64,000 bases of DNA from Cymbidium sinense (lineage: Eukaryota; Streptophyta; Magnoliopsida; Asparagales; Orchidaceae), in assembly GCA_021442155.1 (NCBI GenBank), contig CM038232.1, forward strand, positions 66,383,555-66,447,554. The letters are read 5' to 3'. The notes under the pieces are model-generated. The model was not told where the DNA came from and did not search any database. It saw only the letters and a list, made by a program, of their open reading frames with translations. The first letter of the stretch is position 1. Each line of letters starts with the position of its first letter. This document shows, piece after piece, positions 12,248-28,006 of the stretch. Position numbers and translations under genes: made by a program.

Positions 12248-13783
12248 AGATCAATTAAAATTTGAGAAGAGGAGACAATGTGAAGATAGATTGTTTGAAG
12301 ATGAGACATTGAGAAGTATTTTTAGAAAGTTTGTAAGTGATAAGTTATTTACACAATCAACAAGACCTATTGAGAAGCATATAAAAAATAACATCTAAGA
12401 GAACTTGAAGAGAATAATCATTAATAAGTAATTAGCTTTAGTGGAAGAGCATATACAACTAATGAGCAATAACTCAAAAGTTACAATAAATAGTAATAAG
12501 TAAATGTTAGTGCCTAGGTATTATGGCAAACACTAAAACGAATTATAAAATTAGAATTTTATTTTGAGTTGAGCTAAATGTGGTACTATAACACTGTGGT
12601 GAGGTAGTGCCACCTATATATATATATATTTGTGAGCATGTCCTATACAGATAAATGATGAATAGACACGACGCATCACTTTGCTTCACCCTAGAAGCAC
12701 ATTTTTAAAAACATTGTTTTAAACCTTAAGTGATGATGTGAAACTGACTACTAAAAAAATATTTGATGAGTAGTGATTCTAGTGAATGAGTGTCATAAAT
12801 GTTCTTAGTTATTCAAAAGAAGTCCTATTTTAAAAATTTTCTAACCATCATTTATGTTTTTTAGAAAATAGTAAAAGGATGAATCTTTGTAAATTTTCTC
12901 GACACATATCATGTTCCTTCTGACTTGACTCGTTGCTTAATGATAATCTACTTAACAAATGGATTTTACTCATTTAAGAGAAGAAAGATGTAAAATTTGA
13001 AACTATTTTGATGGAACATCATCAATTAAGCCTACTTAATATCTAGATATTCAAAGGGCGCAAGTTAGTATTAGTCTCTTCCTGATAGCATTTGATAGAT
13101 GTAATTAAGAAACTCATTTGGCTTGACTAAATCCTAAACCAATAGTGAATCAAAATATGAAGCCTTTATATCAAATCTTAAAATATCCATTGTAAGATTC
13201 AAAACCTAGTCATATTTTTGGTAATTCTTAATTTGTTATAAATTAAGTATTGGTCATCTATAAAATTAATAAACTTGAGCTAATATATTACCATAAGTGA
13301 GCTCTCCAACTCATAAAGTAAATACAACATATCACACTAACCCAAGTTTCCCATGTTTATAGCAACAATATGAATTTCCAAACCAAATTGACCAAATATA
13401 TGACAAATATGAACTATGAGCCTATGTTGATTAATGCCCAAACTTGTGGGCCTTAAAACTAGCAAATCTTTAGTCCCTATTAAAGGAGGGGTTACTAAAC
13501 TCAAGCTAGTCGAATATAACATTAATTGCAACCTCATAAAGATAGCAACATGATGCTTAGACTATCCTCAAGGAATGCAAGTTTGAGAAGATTTCAAGAT
13601 ATAAAGAGGAAGATGGCTTGAGACAACATTGCATTGATTACTTCGAAGAGAATAAATTACTTAAAAATAGATTGTTAGCAACATAAATCAAGAAAATAAT
13701 TTTATGATATGTTTTTTGTCAACAACACCTTGTAACATAGATCTCTTGAGCAAATGTAGCTATAATGCCTAAGGATTGATGAA
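12248..13783. other. Unannotated spacer
   Basis: No coding region is recognised. A short TA run occurs at about 12617-12630. The remaining sequence is AT-rich and single-copy within this window as far as I can tell. Confidence 0.4.
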
Positions 13784-13960
13784 TAGGGGTGTAAATGAAC
13801 TAAGCTTGAGCAAGTTTAGTATCTAATGATGTTTGTTTATTCAAAATTTATTTTTTTGAAATTGACTCATGTTTGAAATAACTGTGAATAACATGTTCGT
13901 GCTCAGTTTGAAAAGAATATTTGTGCTTGTTTATAGCTCATGTTCGACTTTATTTTTCTC
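13784..13960. mobile_element. Fragment of a hAT-like MITE
   Basis: TAGGGGTGTAAATGAAC at 13784 is a common terminus of plant non-autonomous hAT elements, and the following AGCTTGAGCAAG and GCTCATGTTCG phrases fit that class. No second terminus is seen before LTR copy A begins, so only one end appears to be present. Confidence 0.4.
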
Positions 13961-16689
13961 ATTTCATAATTTTAAAATGATAAAATTCAAAAAATTTAAA
14001 TAAAATATTAAAATAATGTTGACCATTAATAAATAAAAATTTATTGCTAGACTAAAAATTACAATTTGCAATAATAAATTTATATGAGGGACACCATGCA
14101 GATCTGAGGGGGTACTTATTGAAGTGATCGAGTACGACATTGAAGTATGATATACTTTCTCGAAAGATAAAGATATCAAATGGATAATCACTAATAAATT
14201 CTAAGGCATGGAGTCTTGAATGTCTGAGATTTCTCTACTTTACATGGATGAATAAAACAAGGTTTATATTAAACCGAGTTCTAAAGTTCTCTATGGGGGC
14301 AAGCCCCCATAGTTAATTAAATTCTAAAGAAGGTGAATTCCTTAGGAATACTCTCGCTTAAAGTGGTCAGTTGTTGTCTCCAAAGATTTCAAGGATAAGA
14401 CTATCAATAAATTGACTATATTGAAAAATCAAGCAGGAAAGAGCAAGGAGAAGACTTATTTTGGAAGTCAAATGAGATGAGTAGGGAATGCTCATGATAC
14501 TAGGAAGCCTAGTGAGCATTCCAATATATCCTATAATTGGACTTTATATGTTTTAAAATTGAAGAGATTTATTTTATTTGAGTTAAAATTTTATTTTATT
14601 ACTTGGGCTTATAATCCATCAACATAAAGTTGTGAAAAAGCCTAAGAGGTGAGGATTTATGCTTGTAGCCGGAAGAAAATAGCTACTTCGGATCCTAAAT
14701 CTAATGAGCTTTAGCAAGAGCTAAAGTATGATATCATTCTAAGTGAAGATGGGTATAAGGTTTACCTCCACAAGAGAGAGTAAACCACCTGATTGCTGGA
14801 CTTATAACCACCTGGAATGGCAACCAGCTAATTCCTTCTACGCATTAAATCCATGTGATCAAGTCTTATGATTTTTCAAGATAGTTGGGTTGCTATTAAT
14901 TAGAAAGAGACTAAAGTCTTAAACTCACTCCCTGAAAGACTAGAGCATGAGTGGTGTGAGTAATAATTTAATCTATAAATGCAAATCTTTTGAAATTTTA
15001 ATTGATTTTTGACACTTCATTTTGACCAAAGCTATAGGATTTTTGTAAGCCTAAATGCATGTTGAAATGAGTTATGGACTAAATCAAAAGAGAAGAGGTT
15101 AAAGCTCCGTCAGTAGGAGTTGATCTCACAAGTCAAGCGGTTCCCATATATGTAAGGACAGAGGCCCTCATTTTACAAGAGTGATTCAAGATGATGCATA
15201 TGTGAGACATAAAACATTCAGCTAAGGGATTTCTAAATCTATTATTTATCTTGGTTTAATGCTTAGGCTTCATGTGAGGTTATGAATTATTTAAAACTTT
15301 AGTTATGAGTTGTAGTTGGGTAAAAGATTTATTTTTTTCCTAAGAACCTAATCGCATCCAGGTCACACATTAAGACATCATTATTTACTATAAAAAGGCA
15401 TGTCATTTCTATTTTACAAGCTAAACATAATATCAAACATTTTATAACTACCACAAAAGAATAAGAGGCTAGTGTAGTCGGGTGCCGCCGTATAACCCGA
15501 AAAGAGAAAATGAGTAGCCGAGCTCTACCCTTATACTACCCAGGATATAAAAGAATAATTACAATTTACAAATGAATAAATGATATGGGGGTCTTTTTAT
15601 CTTCATTCTTCATGTCCCTTCCTTCTTTGATTTAGGTATGCTTGCTTTAAAGGCATCACAAGGTCTCCCATGACAAAGCCTTCTAGCCACTGCTCATCCT
15701 AATCTCCCATAATACTAATCCTAATTATTAATACAAAATTACATTAAAAATAGCAAAGTAAATCTAACTACACATGCAAAATAAGTGTTAGCTAAACACA
15801 CATACAATCCCAAGTAGTTATGTATAATTTGGACTTAACACCCTGCACATGAGTAACCAAGCCCATCCTAGCTTGGATTATGCTTAAGAAGCAACCTAAA
15901 GAGCATTTATATTTATTTTAAGCACATTAAGCATAATCTCCTACATAAAATATGATTAGGCTAAAATATCGTCAAAATATACACCCTAACATCTAGTCTA
16001 AAATAATACATCATAAAATAAAACATACATCATGCCAGCTAACTTCCTAACAGTTAGAAGTGGTGACTTAGTTATAATGTGTGTGTAAGGTTTTGTGTGA
16101 TATGTCTAAGGTTATGATTTTCTAAATGTGAAAGGATGTTTAATTATAAGAGGTTGATTTCACTTTAAGTGATTTAATTGATTTGAAAATTTTACTTAGT
16201 GTTTCCTTCTATTTCATTTGACCTACATTTAGCAACTAAGTGTTATAAAGAGAAGAAAAAGAGAAGATTACACTTTTTCATCCCTACCTTAAGTCATTTC
16301 TAAAGCATGTTAATTTGATTTAGTTCTCTTTAGTGAATGGCTTATTACACATTTTTAATTAATCCTAAATTTATGTTCACTTTAAATAATTTTATTCAAT
16401 ATGAAAGGTGTCTCAAGATTAATTTGATTGAATTACTATTACCTGACACATGTTAAATCATTCTTTTTCATCACATGTAGCATGCATATAATTAAGCCTT
16501 AAGTATACCTACAAATACAATATGTTTTAGCACACTTGAAGAATGATGGATGTGAATATGTACATTTAAAGTTTATATTTTCCATTTGATTAAATTATTT
16601 CATCATATTAATTTAAAGCTCTATCTAAATTCTTATACAAAAAAATATTGGGATGAAATTAAATAGGTATGTATCATTGTTAACCAGAA

Positions 16690-17460
16690 ATGAGGTAATC
16701 AAATGACCTCCTTGGGGCTAGCTAAAGTCTCGTATTACTGAGATATCTAGACTATATACCATTTGTATTCAAATCATATGTAAATTTGCATACATGAACA
16801 TAAGAAAGAGAGCTCCAAATCACATGATCAATTAATTCAATCACCTAACTAATTATGGGTGTATGTATCTTTGACAAAAGAAAAGGGGTTCTAATTCCAT
16901 AATTAAATACACACACACATGTATAAGAGACATAAACTAGTACATGCCATTGCTAACTAGGGAAGTGAGGTAATCAAATGACTTATTTGGGACTACTTAA
17001 AGCCTCATATTCTTAGAATGTCCAGAATAAATATTTTCTTTTCTCAAATACATATGAATGTATACATAAATAAAGGAAGGAGAACCATACAAAGGTTGTA
17101 TTTTTATTTGATTGAAACATTTATGCATATGGAGTAAGTTCTAATCCAAATTCTAGTATTGAAATACATAAGAATGAAATCAAATGGAGTACGTGTTGTT
17201 GTTAAATCAAGGAAATGAGGTCATCAAATGAACTCCTTGGAGCTACCTAAAGTCTCATATTCTCGGGATGTCCAAGCTATATACCCATTAATATTCATAC
17301 TTACATAAATCAATACATGAATAAAAGGAAAGAAGCTTCACTTCATACACTTAAGCTATAATCACATACATCTCCTATGTATTTATAACTAGCATTCATA
17401 ACATATGTAATCATTCATTCATAAGCTTTGAAAAATACATTTGGATTTAATAGTGATAGT
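16690..17460 (+). repeat. Three tandem subrepeats of about 260 bp within LTR A
   Basis: The core phrase TGAGGTAATCAAATGACCTC, then GGCTACTTAAAGCC and GATGTCCAGACTATATACC, recurs at about 16690, 16965 and 17214, each followed by about 190 bp of related sequence. The core contains two small inverted repeats (GAGGT/ACCTC and GGCT/AGCC). The same array has three units in copy D, two in E and one in B and C. Confidence 0.8.
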
Positions 17461-18659
17461 AGCCACACATATATTAAATTAAATCAACACATGCAAAGTT
17501 GACATAAAGGAAACCATTTGATCTAATTAATTTTACAAAAGATGAATGCATGAATCAAATGACATACAACATTTAATATGATTGGAGAGGAAGAAATAAA
17601 CATAAACATATAATTTCATTCAATCAAATTAATTCCTAAGGACAATCATATCAAATAAAATTATTTAAAGCAAACCAAAGCTTTTAATGTCATTTTTGAT
17701 GTTTAATTTGATTTAAGGAATGAGAGAAAGAGGTTTGCTATCTAAGCCCATCCCATGTTTGTAAGTTAATTTGATTTAGTGAAAGGTAATTAGATTGATT
17801 TTATGGATTAATCAAGTTAAGGTATGAATTAAATTAATTAATTAACCCTTACCTATGTTACCTTCAAGTAATTAACTATATAATTATGAGTTAATATGAT
17901 ATGAAAATGAATTGAAAAGTAAATTAGCATTAGTCCTAAGAAATGAAAGGGCCTAATGCAATTAGTTCAGAATTAATAGTTAATTAAGCTTAAGAAATTT
18001 AATTAAGTATATTTATGGTTTTTTCACACATGTGAGCTAATCATAATTTCATTAAATGTCTTTAGGTTATTGAACACCTAAAGATCTACCCCTGAATTAA
18101 TTAAGTTCAAATGTATTTTAAATTTTGATTAAACTAATTGAGCAATTAATTAATCCATTAATATTTAATTAATTTCTCATGAAAAAGTGAAAGAAATTTA
18201 GGGAGAAGAATAGGATAGAAGCCCCAATCCAATTCCCTAAGTCTCCTCCTTTTAAATAGTGATAAATGACCCAATTAATTAATGAAAATACTATTCATAT
18301 GGTTAATTAACACTTACTTAAGTTAAGAAGGTAATTAGGGATTAATCAATCAATTTTCAAAATTAATTAACTAATAAATCTCAAGAAAAATAGGGAGGCA
18401 AAGGTCATCCCCTTAAATAATTTGAGAAAGTTTGAGGTTAATTAGTTAATTAATTAAGGAGTAATTGGGATAATTAATTTTTTATTAAACCTAATTAAGC
18501 TATGATTACTGCTCAAAATCAATTAAAGATAATTTTATTGGATTCCTCTTTGAAATATCTTTAGAATGAGCCTTTATTTGTATTTTTTGGATTTTTTAAT
18601 GAAATGTTATGAATTATGGAAGTTTCAACCTTAAAAACTAGTTAATTAGCCTTAAATCC

Positions 18660-19110
18660 TGGCATCAAATGCGCACGCTTTTCACATGGCACCGCGAGAT
18701 TGGTTATTATCATCCTGTCACGGCGGCGGGATGATATGATCAGATCATCCGATCTTAGATCGGATGTCAAACCACATTAATGCGGCTTGAATCGGATGGA
18801 TCTAACATGATCTAATCGGTTGTCCATTCGATCATGCAGAATGGATGGTTGATCTATCCACCGAATGATGAGCGACAAGCGTCGCCATTGATCATCCGAG
18901 CTCACCGAGCTTCATCCACTCAAATCAACTCCACAGCTTTACGTGAGGGATCCATGAAGATCCAATGGCCATGATCATCTCACATGCAAATTTTCTTCAC
19001 AAAAGACCAACACCACTTTTCCTAAAGCTCAATTTTCATAAAATTACCTCACCGGAGCTAAGATCGGTGGCTTGCTGAGGTAGCTAGTAGAGGCAGGCAT
19101 CTGAGTAAAT
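18660..19110 (+). promoter_or_regulatory. Higher-GC block inside LTR A, possible promoter or regulatory core
   Basis: Against the AT-rich background this block carries CACGGCGGCGGG and a 9-bp perfect hairpin, CATCCGATC-TTA-GATCGGATG, at 18746-18766. Equivalent blocks sit at the same place in B (about 32310-32640) and D (about 53180-53470), and inverted in F (about 26860-27240). I infer that it may hold promoter elements because it is the only compositional island common to all copies. No TATA box was assigned. Confidence 0.3.
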
Positions 19111-19889
19111 TGGATTGGTTCCGAATTTTCGAGGCTAAGAACGATGCTTTGGAGCTTCATCTTTGATCAAACTCCTTGCTTCGGCGGGTTTAAAACTTGG
19201 GGGAAGCTTTGGGTAGCCTTGACAAGGTGTGTGTAAAAGCAATTTTATTTTTGTTGAGGAATGAGGGAGTTTGGATCAAAGAATCAATGCCTTATTTTGG
19301 CTTTGCTCGGGAAGAAGAAATCTGAAGTGGGGAGACCTTGGGAGGGCTTAAGAGTTTGTTAGGGAGTTTTGTTTCTCTCTTAAAAGCTTAGACGAGTTGA
19401 ATGGTTGTGTTTTTTCATTCGAATTAAGGGGGTATATCCCTCAATTGGCTGAGGTGGATGGATGAGATCAATCCCCCATTTTCGGTCAGCCAGCCAGCCA
19501 CCCACCACTAGAGCGTCAGAATTGTTCCTATCAAGTCTACATTGCTCAGTTTGATTGGAAGAGAGCTTGGGAGGTGGCTCAAGGTGGGATGTGGGCTAAT
19601 GGCTTCTCCCTTGGTCCCTTGGTCCCTTGGTCCCTTGGTCCTTTGGTTCTCAACTTGTAAGGGAGATGAGTTACTCACCTCCATTTGATCCATGGCAAGC
19701 CTAGCCCACTCAAGGTGGGCTAGGTGGCTAGGTCTGACCCCAAAATGGGTGTTTGATGGCTGTCAAGAGAGAAGGAGGAGTGGACTTTGCCAATTTTGGC
19801 AAAATCTCATGCGGAGAGGCATATCCAAGGGAGATTTTCCTTGGGTTTGGCTCAGTGGGTTTGGGTGACCTAGATGGTGATGGTTTAGT

Positions 19890-20890
19890 CAGTTCCAAGG
19901 TCTTATGGGTTGGTTTCAATTTTGGCTCAATTTGGTCAAATTGGGTCAATTTGGGTCATGTTGGGTTAGTTGACCAATTGGTCAAATTATGTCAAACCAA
20001 GGCTTGGGTTAGGTTCAAATGATGATTTGAAGCATTTTGGTTTAAGTGGTTTCAATCAATTTAGCCTAGGTTTTATTTTGGCTAATTTGGATTCATATAG
20101 GTCAAATGGGTCAAGTTGACCAATTTGATCAAATTGGCTTGGGTTGGGTGATGGTTCAAGTTCAATTGGTTAATTGAAAATGATTGTAGGCTTTAGTTTG
20201 AATCAATTTAGATTTAATTTAGGATTTGGTCAATTTGACTCTTTAGGTCAATTTGGGCTAAGTTGGTCAATTGGGTTCAATTGGCCAAATTGTTCAATAT
20301 GGCTTGGTCAAGTTCAATAATCAATTTAATGAATGAACTTCAATCAATTTGGGTTGGATCATGACTATTTTGGCTTTTAGGCCAATTTGGGTTAACTTAA
20401 TGGCCAATTGGGTTTGGTTTGGCTCAATGATTCAAGTCATATTGATCATTGATTATGGGTTAATGTCAATCAATGGTTTCAATTGATTTGGTGTAGGATT
20501 AGTTTTGGCTAATTTGGGTTTCATATTGGCTAAGGGTTGACTTGGTCAAATGATCAAGTTGACTTGGTTTGACCCAATTTAAAGTAATTGATTATCCTAG
20601 GTGATTAATGGTCATGATATGGATGGGCTTAGTTCAATCCAATTTGGGTTGGATTAGAACTTAGTTCAAATGAGTTTTTTAGGCCACTTTGGGTTAAGTG
20701 GACCTAGATGGGTAAAAAAACTTGGTTTTTTGATTAAGGTTTAGTTGGATTTAAATATGAGTTTAAGATTGAAATATAAGTCCAACTGCAATCAATTTGG
20801 GCTATGATAGGTTTTGATTTATTTCGAGTTTTCAAGTCAAAAGGGCTAAGTTGGGTTTGACTTGAGTTGGTTTCAATTTGGCTTGATGAT
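19890..20890. promoter_or_regulatory. TTGACY/GGTCAA-rich field in LTR A
   Basis: At least fifteen TTGACC, TTGACT or GGTCAA motifs occur here, including a perfect 16-bp palindrome TTGACCAATTGGTCAA at 19970-19985. TTGAC(C/T) is the core of the W-box bound by WRKY factors. The field recurs in B, D and, inverted, in F. Whether any factor binds is unknown. The pattern may also be a decayed short tandem repeat. Confidence 0.4.
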
Positions 20891-21470
20891 TGTAAGTTTC
20901 ATTTATATTTGGATAAATGATTGAAGGAATGATTTATTTAAGAGAAAATTCATTAATTTTGGCTTGATTTAAGTGGATTTTTGTTAAGTATAAGGAATTG
21001 GCTAAAATGGTTTAAATTAGGTTTTGATTTGATTTTGGATTTGGTTTTGACTATTTGAGTTTATATTTTTATTTATATTTGTGAATATAAATGAGAATAT
21101 AAATGACTTATGAAAAATCACTTGAGTTTGGAGTGATTTGGAGACAAATTTGAGCTCATAGAGGTAGGTCAAAAGGGCTAGAAGGAAATAATTTAGTTTT
21201 GATCATTGGAAAGATTTCATTTATATTTGTAAATATAATTGATTATATAATTGATTTATGAGAAAATCAATTGAGTTTAGGTTGATTTGAATGAGATTTG
21301 GCTAAACTCATGGAGGTAGGTCCGTATGGGTTAGCTTGGGATTTGATTGGATTTGGACTTAGTTTAATTTGCTTTTGGTTATTTGAGTTATATTTCATTT
21401 ATATTTATGAATATAAATGAAGATATGATTGATTCATGAAAAGATTAATCAAGTTTGGCTTGAATTGGGT
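20890..21470 (+). repeat. Diverged repeats of about 170 bp with a conserved hairpin, LTR A
   Basis: The arms ATTTATATT and AATATAAAT around a 4-base loop (TGTG) recur in related form at about 21070, 21222 and 21392, with a partial copy at about 20900. Each is followed by GA(A/G)AAAATCA(A/C)TTGAGTTTGG-like sequence. The same series is in B (about 34575, 34755, 34920), D (about 55290, 55455, 55630, 55785) and inverted in F (about 24890). Confidence 0.7.
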
Positions 21471-21930
21471 GGGATTTGGCATTCAATCATAAGGTTTAAG
21501 GAAAATTTGATCTAAGTTTCAATCATTTGGAATTGAGTTTGGACTTGAATGATAAATGATTGAGGATTGAATTGATCTTGAGAAAATCAATTGAATTTGG
21601 ATTGATTTGAATTTGGCTAAGTTAAAGATAAAATCATAAGCTTAGATTTTGATTTTGGATTTGATCACGGGTTTCAATCATTTGATTTGGAATTTGGATT
21701 TGGATTTAGTATTTGAATTGAATTTGAGGTTTGGTTTGAAGAGGTGAACATAGGTTGGGTTTAGGCCCATAGGATTGCAAGTCTCCTAATTCTAATGGCA
21801 ACCTAACCCCTAAGCTTAAGTGTTCACTAATCACTTATAAGTGTTAAGACTAAGGAACTCTTAGTGTTTATAAGAGTCCTAGATCTATGACAAGGAGGTT
21901 GAGAACTCACTCTAAAAAGTGAGGTTAACA

Positions 21931-24388
<2,458 letters not shown>

Positions 24389-27300
24389 TCTTGACCTCAT
24401 TTTGGGATGCACTCTCCAAATATAGGACTTCTCTTACACATCTTAAGACACTTAGATTAGGTGAACACTCAATAACCAAGAGACTTAGAAGAGTTAGCCA
24501 TGAATAGGTCATCTTTGTTAGAAAAATTGTCCCATGGGTCCAAATCCTCACTTCCTTCTTTAAAGAAAACTCAAATCAATTCCAAATCAAATTTCAATTC
24601 CAACTTAATTGATTTTCTCAATCAAATCAACTCCAAATTCAAACCAACTTCAAATTCAAATCAACTTATTCCAAATTCAAAACTCAAATCAATTCCAACT
24701 TAATTGATTTTCAACTAAATCAATTCAATGGATGTCCTCAATCATGAATTAATTTCAAATGATTGAAACCATGATTAATTCCAAATCCTAAAATCCTTCA
24801 CAAGTCACTTTGATTCCATCTTATGGACTTAGCTTAAATCAAATTCAAATCTCAAATTCAAAGATTTTCTCATATCCACATATTCTCATTTATATTCACA
24901 AATATAAATGAAATGTATTAGATAATAAAACCAATCAAAACTCAAATCCAAATTCCCAAAATCATCAGCCTTTCAGTTAAATTCTTGAACTTGCTCAAAT
25001 CTACTCAAATCAAGCCAAACTTTTAATTTTCTTATGATTAAATCAATCCTTCAATCATGAAACCAAATATAACATCATCATCAAACCAAATCAAATTCAA
25101 ACTCAAATCCAAATCCATTAATTAAGCCTCTCAAGTCAAATTCTTGAACTTCAAATCAAACTCAAATCAAGCAACCTTGATTTTTTCTTCATGATTTAAT
25201 CAATCCTTCAATCATGAAACCAAATATAAACATAAGCATCATCAAATCAAAACTAAATTCAAAATCAAACCCAAATCAAACTCATGTTCACTTTGAACTT
25301 GAAATTTATGAATCAAAAGTTTGACTTCAAATCACTTGTAAATGGATTTATATTTTAATCATAAGTCTATATGTTAGTTCAACCAAACTTGATTAAGACT
25401 TGATCAGGTGAATTGACTACTTAGGCTCACTTGATCAAGTGACCTAAAGTACCTTTTGAGAAATTTTAATCCTTGAAATTGGATTAAAGTAAGCTCATCT
25501 AAGTCTCACATTATGAGCAATCATCATGAAATGATCAATCACTCAAATTGGGTCAAACCAGTCAAACCTAAGAGTTGACCAAGTCAACACTTAGCCTAAA
25601 TGAAACTTAAACTAGCCAAAATCCACCATAGACAAAATTGATTGAAACCATTGTTCAAAACTAATTCATGATGAATGTTTGAACTTGACCAAGTTATAAT
25701 ATGTCAAATCTTAATCTAAGCCAAATTGATTGAAACCAATGGGTTAAGTTCATTCTAAATCACTTGTTGAACGAAAAGCCTCATTATAGACTAACTAGGA
25801 ATTGACCATGAACTAACTTGACTAAAAGGTCAATGAAAATCAAACAAAACCAAAATTTGATTGAAACAAAAGCTTGCAAAACATTTCAAATGACCAACCA
25901 AACCTAAACCAACCCATGACTAAATTGGGTCAAAGATCAAAGAGTCAACTTGAATTTGACCTAAATGAATTCAAATTGAACCAAAACCAAATAGAAATCA
26001 AATTGAACCAAACCAATGATACAAAATATTTCAAATGGTCATATGAACTTGACCCAATTGGTTTGACCCAATTTGACCAATTGATTAACTTGACAAGTTG
26101 ACCCTTTTGACCTAATGGGTCAACATGAACCAAATTCAAATCAACTCCAAATTCCTTGAAATTTGGAAATACAAACTATTCATCTTCTAAATTAAATCAA
26201 AGCCAAATGATCATTTTATGTCAAGGGGCAACCTATGGCCAATTCCACTTAGAATTTGGTCATATCCTTTATGGCCCATGACACCCTCTTAGTTGACCAA
26301 ATGGACACTAATAAGAGTGGTGCACATGATGGGTTTGGGTTGACAGGCCAAGGATCTTAGAACTTCTCCACATGGAATCACTCCTCCACTCAAATGAGCA
26401 CATGAACTTCACCACTCCACTTCTGCATGATCACATGGCATCTAAAATGGCCTAACCAATATCATCAATTTGATCAAAATTTGCTCGGTCATGATCTTGT
26501 GGAGATATACTCCCATTCCATGATCCAAGACACTTGTTTGATCAAGCAGGAGAGACCCAAGCAAGCTCCCCAAGCTCTCTCTTGCAATTCTAAGCTCTTC
26601 CCATTCTCCATTTCTCAATTTTTGAAAATAGCTATGAAATTTTCCAACTCACTCAATTCAATCCCAAGCTCAATTCCTCTTCTTAGCACCTTCAAAGGAA
26701 ATCAAGTTCATCCAAAGCTTCTTCCAAGCTTCCAAGGCATGGAGGAGGCTAGACCAAAGTGAAACAAGGAGGAGTTTGGCCAATTAAGATCTACTCAGAC
26801 CTTCAAACCTTCAACAGCTTGGTCTTATAAGAAGCTACCTCAAGTTGGGAGCGTTGATGATATCCTCCGATGAGATACTATTCAAAATAGAGCTTGCATT
26901 GAATTTTCTTTGGTTCTTTTTGAAGGGAATTGTGATCCCAAGTGATTTCCACCGTTAGATCTTCATCTTCTTGTATGTTGATGGTGTGGGTTCAATCTTA
27001 GCTCAATCAAGAATCAAGCTGGATCAACCATGGGGCTAGTCGTCTCCAGCTTGCTTGAGGATGATTATGGATCATCCATCCCTGTTTTGGATGGAGGTCC
27101 TTATTAATCCACATTAGAACATCTAATTTATCTATTAGAATGCGAGTTTAATCACGCCATAATCTTTGATCTTGTGAGAAACATATGCATGACCATAGGA
27201 TGTGATAACTTAAGTGAATCCCATCATTCCATCGTGCAGTGTTAAATCCTGGCAATGGATTAGTTATATAATTAGAATTATTAATAATTACTCAAACTTC

Positions 27301-28006
27301 AAAATACACAACTAATTATAGAAAAATTAGAAAAATACAAACTCAAATGGAAGATAATTCAAGGAATAATAGAAAATTAAGTTTAATTTATTTTAAATTG
27401 TAAACTTCTTATAATTTGGGTTTTATTATGAATATAATTATGTTAATTACTCCTTAATTACTCTTTAATTGAAACTTCCTAGGGTTGATTAATGGAATGA
27501 CCTGCTTTATGATTTTCTTAGAATTTAGTGTTGGCTTATAGGTAATTACTTAATTCCTCTAATTACTCTCTTAATTAATTAAATGATTAATTAACCCATT
27601 AAATAGTGATAAATTTATTGATTAAGTTTGCTTACCTTAGAATTTGAATGGACTTGGGAATGAGATTGGAGTTCTTTCCCATTCTTTTCCCAGTTTATTT
27701 CATTTGGATAAAAATACAATTAAGGTGCAAATTAATTAAATAGTTTAATCACTTTATTAAATGACTTAATTGATCAAAATTTTAAAATCAAATCAATTTT
27801 AATTTAATCAATTCCTCCTTGGGTAGATACTTAGGTGTTCAATAACCTAAGTAGCTTAAGGAAATCATATCAAACCCATATGTGTGGGAAGGGTTATCAA
27901 AGTACTTAAATTAAACCCTTTAGCTTAATTAATCATTCATTGTGAACCAAATGCATTAGGCCTCTTTCTTTCTTAGGTGCATTGTTGATTTAAATTCCTT
28001 ATGGTT
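24389..28006 (-). mobile_element. Long LTR copy F+C, distal half (inverted)
   Basis: This is the reverse complement of the second half of the LTR unit: TGACCTCATTTTGGGATG at the left end is the inverse of the terminal GAGGTCAACA region, and CACCTAAGTATCTACC-like text near 27823 matches B near 31710. It stops at 28006 inside the unit, and the missing half resumes at 35461. The left terminal dinucleotide is TC where TG is expected, probably a point change. Joined with 35461-39051 it gives about 7.2 kb, one LTR in - orientation. Confidence 0.75.
28002..28006. repeat. Target-site duplication of LTR B, left copy (TGGTT)
   Basis: TGGTT immediately precedes the TG start of copy B, and TAGTT follows its CA end. 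The interrupted LTR reads continuously across (CTTATGGTT to TTATG) when B and one copy are set aside, matching copy B's own equivalent region inverted. Confidence 0.65.

Larger units (their letters stand above)
14017..21930 (+). mobile_element. Long LTR copy A (about 7.9 kb)
   Basis: Non-coding unit collinear over its whole length with copies B (28007-35460) and D (48594-56373). Shared landmarks in order: GGGACACCATG at about 14089, the 260-bp subrepeats (16690-17460), a TA-rich middle, a higher-GC block (18660-19110), a TTGACY-rich block (19890-20890), ATTTATATT hairpin repeats (20890-21470) and the terminal GTGAGGTTAACA. The 3' end in ..CA is firm. The 5' TG at 14017 is inferred from the D and C copies and could be off by tens of bases. 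No matching target duplication was found, so this could be a 5' LTR of a truncated element rather than a solo LTR. Confidence 0.7.

Noticed and set aside
19753..20022. Small ORFs in the GGTCAA-rich part of the LTR
   Set aside because: Low-complexity repeats free of stops in several frames on both strands; no family motif.
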